From positions 186,001 through 250,000 of the forward strand of contig JAEKDP010000001.1 in assembly GCA_016521575.1 (NCBI GenBank): a stretch of 64,000 nucleotides of DNA. Reading direction: 5' to 3'. Under the pieces are notes generated by a model. It was not told where the DNA came from, did no database searches, and saw only the letters and a program-made list of their open reading frames with translations. Below, piece after piece: positions 24,331 through 35,758 of this stretch; within the stretch, counting starts at the first letter, position 1; every line of letters starts with the position of its first letter. This stretch comes from Rhodobacteraceae bacterium F11138. GTDB taxonomy: Bacteria; Pseudomonadota; Alphaproteobacteria; Rhodobacterales; Rhodobacteraceae. The position numbers and the translations under genes are program-made.

Positions 24331-25365
24331 ATGACGGATGTAACGGTACGGGGCGCGGGTATCTTTGGCCTGTCCATCGCCTGGGTCTGCGCGCGGCGCG
24401 GAGCCAGGGTGCGAATGATCGATCCCTTTGGTCCCGGAGCAGGGGCTTCGGGCGGCGTGGTCGGCGCATTGGCCCCCCATGTGCCGGAAAACTGGAACGA
24501 CAAGAAGGCGTTTCAACTGGACAGCCTGTTGATGGCCGAACCCTTCTGGCAGGATGTTCAGGCCACCGGCGGCGTGTCAGCCGGTTATGGCCGCACCGGG
24601 CGAGTGCAGCCGATCAACGACAGCCACGCCCTTGATCTGGCGCGGCAGCGCGGTGAAAACGCAAAGGATCTGTGGCGCGGTCAGGCCCTGTGGCAGGTGC
24701 GCTCGCTCGACGATATCGGCCATTGGTCCCCGCCCAGTGCCACCGGCATGGTCATTCACGACACGCTCAGCGCGCGCATACATCCACGCCGCGCCTGTTC
24801 TGCGCTGGTGGCCGCGCTTGCGGCTCTGGGCGTTCAGATCGAAACCGAAGCCCGCGATCAAGGCGTCGTCATTCACGCCACCGGCGCTGCCGGTCTGGCC
24901 GGGCTAGGTGCCGCGTTGGGCAAACCGGTCGGAAATGCGGTCAAAGGCCAGGCGGCGCTGTTGCGGTTTGATGCAGGCAATGTGCCGCAGCTGTTTGTGG
25001 ACGGGCTGCATCTGATACCCCATGCGGACGGAACGCTGGCGATCGGCTCGACCAGCGAGCGGGAATATCAACACCCCACCGCAACAGACGCGCAGCTGGA
25101 CACGGTGATCGAGCGCGCGATGGCGCTGTTGCCCATCCTGCATGGCGCACCGGTCATCGAACGCTGGGCCGGATTGCGCCCCCGTGCCAGAAGCCGCGCA
25201 CCGATGCTGGGGCCCTGGCCGGGCCGTGCGGGTCACTATATCGCAAACGGAGGCTTCAAGATCGGGTTCGGCATGGCCCCCGGGATCGCACAGGTGATGG
25301 CCGACCTGATCCTTGACGGGCACGATGCTATCCCTGCCGATTTTCGAGTCGAAGCGTCGATATGA
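24331..25365 (+). CDS. FAD-dependent oxidoreductase, probable stand-alone MnmC oxidase domain
   Basis: This 344-residue DAO-family flavoprotein has the FAD-binding GAGIFGLSIAWVCARRGA at about residues 8-25. The C-terminal IANGGFKIGFGMAPGIAQ resembles the second FAD-contact region of glycine/D-amino acid oxidases. Its position divergent to mnmD, and its size match to the C-terminal half of MnmC, suggest it removes the carboxymethyl group from cmnm5U34 of tRNA before MnmD methylates. A general amino-acid oxidase is the alternative. The frame is open upstream to 24013, opposite mnmD, but the protein family begins at the ATG at 24331, after a GGGAA stretch. Confidence 0.75.
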   Translation: MTDVTVRGAGIFGLSIAWVCARRGARVRMIDPFGPGAGASGGVVGALAPHVPENWNDKKAFQLDSLLMAEPFWQDVQATGGVSAGYGRTGRVQPINDSHALDLARQRGENAKDLWRGQALWQVRSLDDIGHWSPPSATGMVIHDTLSARIHPRRACSALVAALAALGVQIETEARDQGVVIHATGAAGLAGLGAALGKPVGNAVKGQAALLRFDAGNVPQLFVDGLHLIPHADGTLAIGSTSEREYQHPTATDAQLDTVIERAMALLPILHGAPVIERWAGLRPRARSRAPMLGPWPGRAGHYIANGGFKIGFGMAPGIAQVMADLILDGHDAIPADFRVEASI

Positions 25366-25387
25366 CCCGCCGGGCACCCAGCAAAGA

Positions 25388-25930
25388 TCAGCGCCCGATC
25401 TCGGCCCGCAATTTCTGCATCAGGTCGCCCAGGGTTTTTTCATAGATCTCGCCTGTCAGCCGACCCTCATCGTCAAACTGCTTGCCAGAGTCCGCAAGAT
25501 GCATTTCCGGCCCCGGCAACAGCCGCGGCTGAAACGGCACCATGCATGTGCGCAGAACCAATTGCGAACGTTCGCCACCGGCGCGGCCCGCCGCCGCGGA
25601 CATGACGGCGACCGGTTTGTCCTGCCACGGGTTGGTCTTGGTGCGGCTGATCCAGTCCAGCGCATTCTTCAGCACGCCGGGAGGGGCCTTATTGTATTCC
25701 GGCGTTGAAATAACCACCGCATCCACCTGCGATACCTGATCTGCCAGATGCTGGACCGCTTCAGGGATACCTTCGGAGTCTTCCAGATCCGCGTCATACA
25801 GCGGCAGGCGCAAATCGGCCTCGATCAACCGGCATGGCCCGAACAATCGCGCCGCTTCGCGGATCAGCCTGCGGTTGGTCGACGCCTTGCGCAATGCGCC
25901 CGCGATACCCAGTAGTACCGGTTCAGTCAT
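25388..25930 (-). CDS. NADPH-dependent FMN reductase family protein
   Basis: This 180-residue flavodoxin-fold oxidoreductase has LGIAGALRKASTNRRLIRE (residues about 7-25) as the FMN phosphate loop and STPEYNKAPPGVLKNALDW at about 74-92, which is diagnostic of the PF03358 family (chromate/quinone/azo reductases). The likely role is two-electron reduction of quinones or other acceptors in the cytoplasm. The ATG at 25930 follows AGGACAA; an upstream in-frame ATG at 25963 precedes it without family similarity. It is convergent with the FAD oxidoreductase, and its upstream region faces the ompA-like lipoprotein gene in the same direction. Confidence 0.88.
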   Translation of the reverse strand: MTEPVLLGIAGALRKASTNRRLIREAARLFGPCRLIEADLRLPLYDADLEDSEGIPEAVQHLADQVSQVDAVVISTPEYNKAPPGVLKNALDWISRTKTNPWQDKPVAVMSAAAGRAGGERSQLVLRTCMVPFQPRLLPGPEMHLADSGKQFDDEGRLTGEIYEKTLGDLMQKLRAEIGR

Positions 25931-25994
25931 TTGTCCTGTTCCCCTTTCCGTGTTTCGGAACACATAGGGGAACAGGCGCGTCGCGACCAGTCGC

Positions 25995-26654
25995 TTAGCC
26001 GTTCTTCGGAATCACCACGATCTCGACCCGGCGGTTCTGGGCGCGCCCTTCCGGAGTCAGGTTCGACGCCAGCGGCTGTTCTTCGCCACGTCCCGCGGTG
26101 CTGATACGGTCAAAGCGAACCCCGTCCGCCTGCAGGATGTCCGCCACCGCATTGGCACGGCGCAGAGACAGGCCCAGATTATAGGTCGCATCGCCGGTGT
26201 TGTCGGTATGGCCAACGACCTGCACCCGACTGTCGGGGTAATTGTTCAGGTTGCGCGCCACCGCCCCCAGATCCGCGCGCAGCGAACTGCGCACCGTGGC
26301 ACTGTCGGTGTCGAACGTGATGTCCTGCGGCAGCGACACGACCAGGCTGTTGCCGGTGTTGGTGACCGAAATCCCGTCATTGGACAATTCGCTGCGCAGA
26401 GCGGCGGCCTGTTTGTCCAGATGGTTGCCAACCAGGCCACCCGCCGCCGCGCCGGCCGCCGCGCCCAACACCAGATTCGCGCCTTCGCCGCCGGTCAGGG
26501 CCGACAGGGCAACGCCGCCCGCAGCCCCCAGCAAAGCACCTTGCTTGGCCTTGGCGTTGGGATCTGCCGGTCCGCCCAGCATCGCCGGGTCGTTGCAAGC
26601 ACCCAGCAGGGTAATAGCCGCCACAGCCGCAATCAGAGAATGTTTCAGGATCAT
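25995..26654 (-). CDS. OmpA-family outer-membrane lipoprotein
   Basis: This 219-residue lipoprotein has a lipobox LLGAC with Cys20. A glycine/alanine-rich segment (about 38-80), similar to glycine-zipper regions, follows. A C-terminal OmpA-like peptidoglycan-binding domain (about 105-216) carries VVGHTDNTGDATYNLGLSLRRA and the closing RAQNRRVEIVV. It would tether the outer membrane to the cell wall. The layout is that of YiaD-type proteins. It is a stand-alone gene transcribed from its own promoter. Confidence 0.9.
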   Translation of the reverse strand: MILKHSLIAAVAAITLLGACNDPAMLGGPADPNAKAKQGALLGAAGGVALSALTGGEGANLVLGAAAGAAAGGLVGNHLDKQAAALRSELSNDGISVTNTGNSLVVSLPQDITFDTDSATVRSSLRADLGAVARNLNNYPDSRVQVVGHTDNTGDATYNLGLSLRRANAVADILQADGVRFDRISTAGRGEEQPLASNLTPEGRAQNRRVEIVVIPKNG

Positions 26655-26778
26655 GGATCAAATGCCTTCTGCTCGTTTCCCGTTTGTCGGGATTGTTGGC
26701 GACACTATAGCACAGGTGCCGCCCCCACGCTCAAGCCACAAATTCAGCCATCGGCCGAAACCCGTCTTCGTCCCTGTT

Positions 26779-27630
26779 TCAGCCCTCGGCGCGGGCCGAT
26801 TCATAGGCCAGCATGGCGCGTTTCACCGGCAGGCCCCAATGGTACCCGCCCAGCCCACCGGATTTGCGCAAGGCGCGGTGACACGGGATCAGCCAGCTGA
26901 TCGGATTGCGTCCCACCGCCGTGCCCACGGCACGCACCGCGCGGGGCTTGCCGATCGCCTGCGCGATCTCGGAATAAGTCGTGACCCTCCCTGACGGGAT
27001 GGACAACAGCGCCTCCCAGACCTTGATCTGGAACGGCGCCCCGATCAGAAACAGCGGAGCCTTGTCCAGTTGCGGGATTTCGGACCCGAACGCCGCCTCA
27101 ACCCAGGGCCGCAACATCGCGGGGTTCTCGACAAACGTGGCATCGGGCCAACGCGACAGCAGATCCTGCATCGCCGGATCCTCGCCGGTTTCGGCGGCAA
27201 AGCCGACGCCGCAGATACCCTTGTCTGTCCCCATCACCAGCGCGGGACCGAACGGGCTTTGGAACCATCCCCAATAGATTGTCAGCCCGGCACCCCGGCG
27301 GGCGAATTCGCCCGGGCTCATCGACTCCCAGCGCAGGAACAGATCATGTAGCCGCCCGGTGCCCGACAGGCCCAGGCTGTTGCTGGCCTGCAATGTCGTG
27401 AACCGTTCACGCAACAGCGCCTTGGCATGGCCAAGCGTAAGATATTGCTGAAACCGTTTTGGCGACACCCCGACCCAGCGGCTGAACACGCGCTGAAAAT
27501 GTGCCGGGCTCATGTCCATCCGCGCGGCCAGTTCTTCCAGCGTCAGTGCTTCGCCCCCCTGATCGATCAGTTCGATCGCACGGCGCATCACGCCGTAGTG
27601 GTACCCGTTTTCCTGTGTCTGAACATTCAT
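26779..27630 (-). CDS. AraC-type HTH / methylated-DNA--cysteine methyltransferase fusion (Ada-like)
   Basis: This roughly 283-residue protein joins an AraC helix-turn-helix region (about 12-112) to an O6-alkylguanine-DNA alkyltransferase domain (about 120-278). The alkyl-acceptor is Cys250 in the IPCHRAL motif, with GRVTTYSEIAQAIGKPRAVRAVG as the DNA-contact region. It repairs O6-methylguanine and may act as a regulator. Unlike E. coli Ada, it lacks the N-terminal zinc/phosphotriester domain. I chose the ATG at 27630, after a GGAGGG stretch; the open frame to 27759 overlaps the nth start. It is divergent from nth, so two DNA-repair genes share a 121-base promoter region. Confidence 0.88.
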   Translation of the reverse strand: MNVQTQENGYHYGVMRRAIELIDQGGEALTLEELAARMDMSPAHFQRVFSRWVGVSPKRFQQYLTLGHAKALLRERFTTLQASNSLGLSGTGRLHDLFLRWESMSPGEFARRGAGLTIYWGWFQSPFGPALVMGTDKGICGVGFAAETGEDPAMQDLLSRWPDATFVENPAMLRPWVEAAFGSEIPQLDKAPLFLIGAPFQIKVWEALLSIPSGRVTTYSEIAQAIGKPRAVRAVGTAVGRNPISWLIPCHRALRKSGGLGGYHWGLPVKRAMLAYESARAEG

Positions 27631-27751
27631 CGCAACGCCCTCCGTCTGTTCCGAAACTACTGCCCCGCGCACGACAATACGACCCGTTTCCTGCGCAACC
27701 GCGCCATGCTGCTCTCTTGCCCTGCGGCGCAAGGACGGGCATAGCTGCGCC

Positions 27752-28396
27752 ATGGCCAAGCAGCTTGATTATCACACGATCCGCGAGATCTTTACCCGCT
27801 TTCACGCCGCCGAACCCGAACCCAAGGGCGAGCTGGACCATGTGAACGCCTATACGCTTGTCGTGGCTGTGGCATTGTCTGCACAGGCCACCGATGCCGG
27901 CGTGAACAAGGCCACCCGCGCCCTGTTTCCCATCGCCGATACGCCACAAAAGATGCTTGATCTGGGGCTTGAGGGGCTGACCGAACATATCAAGACCATC
28001 GGCCTGTTTCGCCAGAAGGCCAGGAACGTGATAAAACTGTCCCGGATCCTGGTTGATGAGTATGACGGCCAGGTGCCCAATTCCCGCGCCGCGCTGGAAT
28101 CCCTGCCCGGTGTCGGACGCAAGACCGCCAACGTGGTTCTGAACATGTGGTGGGGCGTGCCCACACAGGCCGTGGACACCCACATCTTTCGCTTTGGCAA
28201 CCGCAGCGGGGTGGCACCGGGCAAGGATGTCGTCGCCGTCGAACGCGCGATCGAAGACAACATCCCGGCCGATTTCCAACAGCACGCGCACCACTGGATG
28301 ATCTTGCACGGACGCTATCACTGCAAGGCCCGCAAGCCGCTTTGCAATACATGCCTGATCCGTGATCTCTGCCAATACGAGGACAAAACCCTATGA
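27752..28396 (+). CDS. nth: Endonuclease III
   Basis: This 214-residue DNA glycosylase/AP lyase removes oxidised pyrimidines. The helix-hairpin-helix LPGVGRKTA (118-126) includes the catalytic Lys124, and Asp142 in VDTHIFR completes the active site. A C-terminal [4Fe-4S] cluster is bound by Cys191, Cys198, Cys201 and Cys207 with the normal 6-2-5 spacing. The stop overlaps the start of the PfkB kinase gene (ATGA at 28393-28396), so it leads an nth-kinase-GNAT operon. Confidence 0.95.
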   Translation: MAKQLDYHTIREIFTRFHAAEPEPKGELDHVNAYTLVVAVALSAQATDAGVNKATRALFPIADTPQKMLDLGLEGLTEHIKTIGLFRQKARNVIKLSRILVDEYDGQVPNSRAALESLPGVGRKTANVVLNMWWGVPTQAVDTHIFRFGNRSGVAPGKDVVAVERAIEDNIPADFQQHAHHWMILHGRYHCKARKPLCNTCLIRDLCQYEDKTL

Positions 28397-29382
28397 AAAC
28401 CTACGAACTGGTCGGCATCGGCAATGCGGTGGTCGATGTGATCACCCAGTCAGATGACGGCTTTCTGTCCCGGATGGGGATAGAGAAAGGCATCATGCAA
28501 CTGATCGAACAGGATCGCGCCGAACTGTTGTACGCAGCAATGAATGGACGGGTGCAGACACCCGGCGGGTCGGTTGCGAACACAATCGCCGGAGCCGGGG
28601 CACTGGGCTTGGATACCGCATTCATCGGGCGGGTGCGCGACGACGCGCTGGGACAGTTCTATGCCGAGGCGATGAACGGTTCCGGCATCGATTTCGTCAA
28701 CCCTCCGGTGCCGGACGGCGACCTGCCCACGTCCCGCAGCATGATCTTTGTCTCGCCGGATGGCGAACGCTCGATGAATACCTATCTGGGCATCTCGACG
28801 GGGCTGACCTCGGCCGACGTGCCGCCCGATGTATCCGGCAACGCCAGGCTGATGTTTCTCGAAGGCTATCTGTTCGACCATGACGCAGGCAAAACCGCCT
28901 TTCGCGAAGCCGCCCGCGCCACCCGCGCCGGAGGCGGTCTGGCAGGCATCGCCATTTCCGATCCATTCTGTGTCGACCGCCACCGCGCGGATTTCCTGTC
29001 GTTGATCCAGAATGATCTGGATTTCGTCATCGGCAACGAGGCCGAGATCCGGTCGCTGTTCGAAACCGATGATCTGGACGATGCGCTCAACCGGACCGCT
29101 GCTATGTGCCCGTTGGTGGTTTGCACCCGTTCGGGCGACGGGGTTTCGGTCATGGAGGGCAAATCGCGCATCGATGTGGCAGTCGAGCGTATCACCCCGG
29201 TTGACGCCACCGGCGCGGGCGATCAATTCGCCGCCGGGTTCCTGTACGGGCTTGCCAACGGGCGCGATCTGCAAACCAGCGCCCGGATCGGCTGTGTCTG
29301 CGCCGCCGAGGTGATTTCGCATATCGGACCGCGCCCGGAAACCGACCTGCGGGTGCTGCTGCGCGACAAGGGGCTGATCTGA
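28393..29382 (+). CDS. PfkB-family kinase, probable adenosine kinase
   Basis: This 329-residue ribokinase-fold enzyme has the PGGSVANTIAGAGALG (57-72) sugar-binding motif and the PfkB signature 2, DATGAGDQFAAGF (271-283), whose catalytic base is Asp277. Similar alphaproteobacterial proteins are annotated as adenosine kinases, which phosphorylate adenosine to AMP for salvage; other nucleoside or sugar substrates are possible. It is coupled to nth upstream by an ATGA overlap and to a GNAT gene downstream by a one-base overlap. Confidence 0.85.
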   Translation: MKTYELVGIGNAVVDVITQSDDGFLSRMGIEKGIMQLIEQDRAELLYAAMNGRVQTPGGSVANTIAGAGALGLDTAFIGRVRDDALGQFYAEAMNGSGIDFVNPPVPDGDLPTSRSMIFVSPDGERSMNTYLGISTGLTSADVPPDVSGNARLMFLEGYLFDHDAGKTAFREAARATRAGGGLAGIAISDPFCVDRHRADFLSLIQNDLDFVIGNEAEIRSLFETDDLDDALNRTAAMCPLVVCTRSGDGVSVMEGKSRIDVAVERITPVDATGAGDQFAAGFLYGLANGRDLQTSARIGCVCAAEVISHIGPRPETDLRVLLRDKGLI

Positions 29383-29978
29383 TGCTGGGCGACGGGTTTC
29401 ACGACGTTCCGCCCGGCAAGGTTGCCGCCGTCGTCACGCATCTGGAAATGCGCCAACCCGCCGAAAGCCGGTCGGTACCCGAACCCAAGGGCGTCACGCT
29501 GAAACGCATCGAAACCCCGAATCCCGACTGGTATCGCGATCTGTTTCAGCGCGTCGGCGCACGCGACTGGCTGTGGTTTTCGCGCCTCAACCTGAGTGAT
29601 GCGGAATTGACAGCCATCCTGCACGATCCGCTGGTCGAAACCTGGGCCTTGATGACGCGCGATCATGCGGTTGGGCTGCTGGAACTGGATTTTCGTCCGG
29701 CAGATGCATGTGAACTGGCGTTTTTCGGCGTTACACCCGACCTGATCGGTGCGGGGGCCGGGCGTTTCATGATGAATCACGCCATCGCCCGCGCGTGGCA
29801 GCGCCCGATCAACCTGTTTCATGTGCACACCTGCACGCTGGACAGCCCGGCGGCCCTGCCGTTCTATCGCCGCAGTGGCTTTGTTCCCGTGCGCCAGCAG
29901 ATCGAAATCGCCGACGATCCGCGTCTGACCGGCAAACTGCCCAAAGACGCCGCCCGTCAGGTGCCGATTTTCGAATAG
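29382..29978 (+). CDS. GNAT-family N-acetyltransferase
   Basis: This 198-residue protein has an acetyltransferase core at about 50-180. The acetyl-CoA loop is recognisable in TPDLIGAGAGRFMMNHAIARAW and is followed by HVHTCTLDSPAALPFYRRSGF, the usual end of the fold. The substrate is unknown. The start overlaps the kinase stop (TGATG), so it is the third gene of the nth operon. Confidence 0.85.
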   Translation: MLGDGFHDVPPGKVAAVVTHLEMRQPAESRSVPEPKGVTLKRIETPNPDWYRDLFQRVGARDWLWFSRLNLSDAELTAILHDPLVETWALMTRDHAVGLLELDFRPADACELAFFGVTPDLIGAGAGRFMMNHAIARAWQRPINLFHVHTCTLDSPAALPFYRRSGFVPVRQQIEIADDPRLTGKLPKDAARQVPIFE

Positions 29979-30086
29979 TAGCGCGCGTTCCGGACCTGTG
30001 CAGATCGGCTGTGCAGGCCGCAACCACGAGCGGGCAAATTTCAGGAATGGCCCGCCGGAAAACGACGGCCGGTCATCCCCGCGAAA

Positions 30087-30587
30087 TCAGCCCTTCGCCC
30101 GTTGCGTCAGATGCGGCGCAAAAGCAGTCAGCACCTGTTCATACACGGCCCGCTTGAACGGCACGATCTCATGGATCAGGCGGTCCGGGCTCTGCCATTT
30201 CCAGGTCGCGAACTCGGGGTGTTCGGTTTGGATATACACCTGATCGTCGGTGCCGTTGAACCGCATCAGGAACCATTTCTGTTCCTGCCCCCGATAGCGC
30301 CCCTTCCAGATCCGCGGCACGATGTCGTGGGGCAGATCATACGGCAGCCAGCTTTCGGTTTCATCGATGATCTCGACCAGGTCCGCGGTCACGCCGGTTT
30401 CTTCCCAAAGTTCGCGCAGCGCCGCGTCGCGCGCCGGCTCTCCCTTGTCCACCCCGCCCTGGGGCATCTGCCAGGCATCTTTGGGGCCGTCATTGCGCGA
30501 CCCGACGAAAACATCGCCCGCCGCATTCATCAGCATAACGCCGACGCATTTCCGATAGGGCAGTCTGGCAATCTCTTGCGGGGTCAT
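30087..30587 (-). CDS. rppH: RNA pyrophosphohydrolase
   Basis: This 166-residue Nudix hydrolase has a complete Nudix box at 44-66 (Gly44, Glu50, Arg58-Glu59, Glu62-Glu63, Gly65). Flanking features are those of RppH/Ial[12 protein letters not shown] at the start, DAWQMPQGG, and EQKWFLMRF in the second half. It removes pyrophosphate from mRNA 5' ends, triggering decay; family members were also described as invasion-associated Ap4A hydrolases. The ATG at 30587 has AAAGGAG upstream; the longer frame to 30641 has no similarity. Confidence 0.93.
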   Translation of the reverse strand: MTPQEIARLPYRKCVGVMLMNAAGDVFVGSRNDGPKDAWQMPQGGVDKGEPARDAALRELWEETGVTADLVEIIDETESWLPYDLPHDIVPRIWKGRYRGQEQKWFLMRFNGTDDQVYIQTEHPEFATWKWQSPDRLIHEIVPFKRAVYEQVLTAFAPHLTQRAKG

Positions 30588-30687
30588 GGACGGGCTCCTT
30601 TTGTCGCCGCATCTGTGTAGCGCAGCCGCATCGAGACGCAAGAGATTGACGCGGCGTTTGTGGTGACATGAACCGTCACCGCGCTAA

Positions 30688-33079
<2,392 letters not shown>

Positions 33080-33083
<4 letters not shown>

Positions 33084-33403
33084 GTGCTGTCTCCGTGTGG
33101 CGTCGAGGCAAGCTTCAGCCAGGTCCGGTCCTCGCGCAACAGGAACCGTTCCTTTTGCGCGAATTCATAGTTCTCGCGGCCCAGTGGATCATCTGCAAGC
33201 CGCGTGCGATAGGTTTCATATGCGGCAAGGCTGGGAATATGATAAATCCCATAGGCTTGGGTGGCCGACCCTTCATGCGGAGCAAAATAGCCGACCAGAT
33301 CCGCACCGCAACGTGGAATCGCCTGCCCCCAATTGCGCGCATATTGCCTGAACTGATCGGTTTTGGCCGGATCGATCTGATATCTGATTATGCGTGTCAG
33401 CAT
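33080..33403 (-). CDS. NIPSNAP-domain protein
   Basis: This 107-residue protein opens with MLTRIIRYQIDPAKTDQFRQYA and contains VGYFAPHEGSATQAYGIYHI and YETYRTRLADDP, characteristic of NIPSNAP proteins (PF07978), which share the ABM-like ferredoxin fold. The molecular function is unknown. The ATG at 33403 has AAAGGAG directly upstream; an ATG at 33430 has none. It leads a two-gene unit with the ABM protein and is divergent from the regulator at 33476, across a gap holding a perfect dyad. Confidence 0.82.
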
Positions 33404-33456
33404 GGACTCTCCTTTCAACGCGGGCCCCATCGATAGACGATTGCAAACGTCGTATG

Positions 33457-33474
33457 TTTCGATAAAGATCGAAA
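33457..33474. promoter_or_regulatory. Perfect dyad between the NIPSNAP gene and its divergent regulator
   Basis: TTTCGAT-AAAG-ATCGAAA is a perfect seven-base inverted repeat with a four-base centre. It ends one base before the ATG of the ArsR-like regulator and 54-71 bases before the NIPSNAP start. The spacing and symmetry fit an operator through which the regulator controls itself and the divergent pair. Confidence 0.6.
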
Positions 33475-33475
33475 T

Positions 33476-34153
33476 ATGAAAACCGGTCCGGATTTTGCTG
33501 CAATCGCCGCGCTGATTGGCGACCCCGCCCGCGCGAACATGTTGACCGCCCTGATGTCGGGCAAGGCCCTGACGGCAGGCGAACTTGCCACCGAGGCAGG
33601 CGTAAGCGCGCAGACGGCCAGTTCACACCTGCACAAGCTACAGAATGCGGGGCTGCTCAGGTTGCAACAACAGGGGCGGCATCGGTATTTTTCGCTATCC
33701 GGCGACGAGGTCGCGCAAACGCTGGAACGGCTGATGGGACTGGCTGCAGGTTTGGGGCATTTGCGTACCCGCACCGGCCCCCGCGATCAGGCGCTGCGCA
33801 CCGCGCGGGTGTGTTACAACCATCTCGCGGGCGACATGGGGGTGCGGATGTTCGCCACGATGCGCCGGCGCGGCTGTTTCGACTTTGGCGACTCCGGCAT
33901 GGTGCTGACGGATGCAGGGCGCGAATTTGTCGCCGCACTGGGGATCACGCAAGACCGGATGCCGCGCAGCAAAGCCCCCATGTGCCGCGAATGCCTGGAC
34001 TGGAGCGCGCGCAAATCGCATCTGGCGGGCCGGCTGGGCCGGGCGATGCTGACACGATTCGAGACGCTGGGATGGGCGCGCCGCGTACCCGAAACACGCA
34101 TTGTGCAATTTTCGTCCCGGGGTCTTGCGAAATTTGACGCCATGTTTGGCTGA
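33476..34153 (+). CDS. ArsR-like winged-helix regulator with cysteine-bearing C-terminal domain
   Basis: This 225-residue protein has an ArsR-type winged helix at about 5-90 (ARANMLTALMSGKALTAGEL, then SAQTASSHLHKLQNAGL, then the wing QQQGRHRYF). A larger C-terminal domain follows with Cys113, Cys134, Cys170 and Cys173 (MCRECLDW). The cysteines could sense an electrophile, metal or redox change, which is inference. It is about twice the length of a minimal ArsR protein. A perfect dyad abuts its start codon, suggesting tight autorepression, and the divergent NIPSNAP-ABM pair is the probable target. Confidence 0.82.
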   Translation: MKTGPDFAAIAALIGDPARANMLTALMSGKALTAGELATEAGVSAQTASSHLHKLQNAGLLRLQQQGRHRYFSLSGDEVAQTLERLMGLAAGLGHLRTRTGPRDQALRTARVCYNHLAGDMGVRMFATMRRRGCFDFGDSGMVLTDAGREFVAALGITQDRMPRSKAPMCRECLDWSARKSHLAGRLGRAMLTRFETLGWARRVPETRIVQFSSRGLAKFDAMFG

Positions 34154-34168
34154 GGTCTGGCGGAACAC

Positions 34169-34612
34169 CTATTCCACGGTGATGGAAATCACCTCGGACA
34201 TCACCGGCGTTGCATGTGGCACATGACCGGCATCGCCCAGCACCAGTTGCAACGTATGCGGGCCTGCGGGCATATCCAGCGTCACCTCGGTCTGACCACC
34301 CCCGAAATGAATATGGTGATCGTCCGCCGGCAGGCCGTTGGCCAGTTCCTCGGCGCCGTCTTCGCCTTCACCGAAGGGCGGGCGGTCGATCAGCAGGTGA
34401 TGGTGCCCGGTCATTTCCTTTTCTGTTCCTGCCGGGGCCACGCCCATACCGGACAGGCCAAAGATCACGGTCACCGGTGAAGACACTGTATCGCCGTCAT
34501 CAAGATTGACAAAATAGACCCGTGCATCGGGATTGGCGGGCGTCGGCCCGTCGGCCAGAGCCGGTACAGCCAACATGGCGCTCAGGGTGGCAATCAATGC
34601 GAGTTGTTTCAT
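34169..34612 (-). CDS. DUF4399-domain periplasmic protein
   Basis: This 147-residue exported protein has a signal peptide (MKQLALIATLSAMLAVPALA). The mature part contains VYFVNLDDGDTVSSPVTVIFGLSGMGVAPAG and a histidine-rich stretch TGHHHLLID plus DDHHIHFGGGQTEV, which are the DUF4399 hallmarks. The clustered histidines might bind a metal, but no function is established. The ATG at 34612 follows AAGGAG. It ends 15 bases from the ArsR-like gene on the other strand. Confidence 0.85.
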   Translation of the reverse strand: MKQLALIATLSAMLAVPALADGPTPANPDARVYFVNLDDGDTVSSPVTVIFGLSGMGVAPAGTEKEMTGHHHLLIDRPPFGEGEDGAEELANGLPADDHHIHFGGGQTEVTLDMPAGPHTLQLVLGDAGHVPHATPVMSEVISITVE

Positions 34613-34834
34613 CAGGATATCTCCTTGGGATTGGCTGGATTCAACCATAGATGGCGTGACCTTGGCCCAAATCTGCCAGATCTCATAGGAAAATCAATGC
34701 ACCGCCCGCGATGGGTGTTTCGCTGCCGCGAACGATGCCCGGGAAAACCGCGATATTATCCCACCGTCGCCGCGTTTTCGCCCAGATTGCAGCCGATACC
34801 GGTGCGGGCAGATGAATTATCCGAGGACCCGCAG

Positions 34835-35740
34835 ATGGATCGACTGACTGAAATGGAGGCGTTTGCCAATGTGGTGGACCAGGGGGGCTTCACCGATGCG
34901 GCCAAGAAAATGGGGATCTCGAAATCCGCCGTGTCCAAGCATGTGTCCAGCCTGGAGGCCCGGCTGGGTGCGCGGCTGCTAAATCGGACCACGCGGCGGG
35001 TCAACCCGACCGAAATCGGCCTGGCCTATTATGACCGCGCCCGCCGGTTGTTGAACGACGCCGGTGAAGCGGACGCGCTGGTCACGTCGATGCAATCCGA
35101 ACCGTCCGGCTTGCTGAGGATCAGTGTTGCAACCGATTTCGGGGTCAACCACCTGTCCCCAACCCTGTCCGAATTTCTGACGGATTTTCCAGAAATCACG
35201 GTGAACATGGTGTTGAACAACCGCTACGTAGAGCTGATTTCCGAAGGCTTCGATCTGGCGGTTCGTATCGGCGATCTTGAAGACAGTACGCTGCGCGCGC
35301 GTAAACTGACCGAAACCACCAAACGGATGATCGCCGCGCCCAGCTATTTCGAACGATACGGCCGCCCGCAGAAGATCGACGATCTGAATGAACATAAACT
35401 GCTGCATTATTCCAACCAGCCCAGCGGCAATGTCTGGAAACTGACCGCCCCGTCGGGCGAGAAACGCCAGGTTCGTACCGCTGGCTGGCTCAGTGTGAAC
35501 GACGGGCAATCGTTGCTGAATGCCGCGATTGCCGGTCTGGGCATCGCCTATCTGCCCAGTTATCTCTATGCTCAAGCACTACGGGACGGGATGGTCGAAG
35601 ACGCGATCCCGACCCTGCCGGTCGAGTCTCAGGGCATTTACGCGGTATACCCGCCGGGGCGGTTCACGCAGCCCAAGGTCCGCGCCTTCATCGACTTTCT
35701 GGTGCACACCTTTGCCGACAAGGGACCGACGGACTGGTAG
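34835..35740 (+). CDS. LysR-family transcriptional regulator
   Basis: The 301-residue protein has the standard LysR layout. An N-terminal helix-turn-helix (about 3-62) contains FANVVDQGGFTDAAKKMGISKSAVSKHVSSLE, and a substrate-binding-like effector domain (about 90-295) begins with GLLRISVATDFG. The effector is unknown. The ATG at 34835 follows GAGGAC; the frame is open further upstream (to 34604) across the DUF4399 promoter but has no similarity there. LysR proteins often control a divergent neighbour, here the DUF4399 gene 222 bases away. Confidence 0.92.
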   Translation: MDRLTEMEAFANVVDQGGFTDAAKKMGISKSAVSKHVSSLEARLGARLLNRTTRRVNPTEIGLAYYDRARRLLNDAGEADALVTSMQSEPSGLLRISVATDFGVNHLSPTLSEFLTDFPEITVNMVLNNRYVELISEGFDLAVRIGDLEDSTLRARKLTETTKRMIAAPSYFERYGRPQKIDDLNEHKLLHYSNQPSGNVWKLTAPSGEKRQVRTAGWLSVNDGQSLLNAAIAGLGIAYLPSYLYAQALRDGMVEDAIPTLPVESQGIYAVYPPGRFTQPKVRAFIDFLVHTFADKGPTDW

Positions 35741-35758
35741 GGCGCATTGCTGTCGCGC

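Noticed and set aside
30030-30055. Possible hairpin GCGGGC/GCCCGC after the GNAT gene
   Set aside because: Only six base pairs with a 14-base loop and no T-run; not distinguishable from chance in GC-rich DNA.
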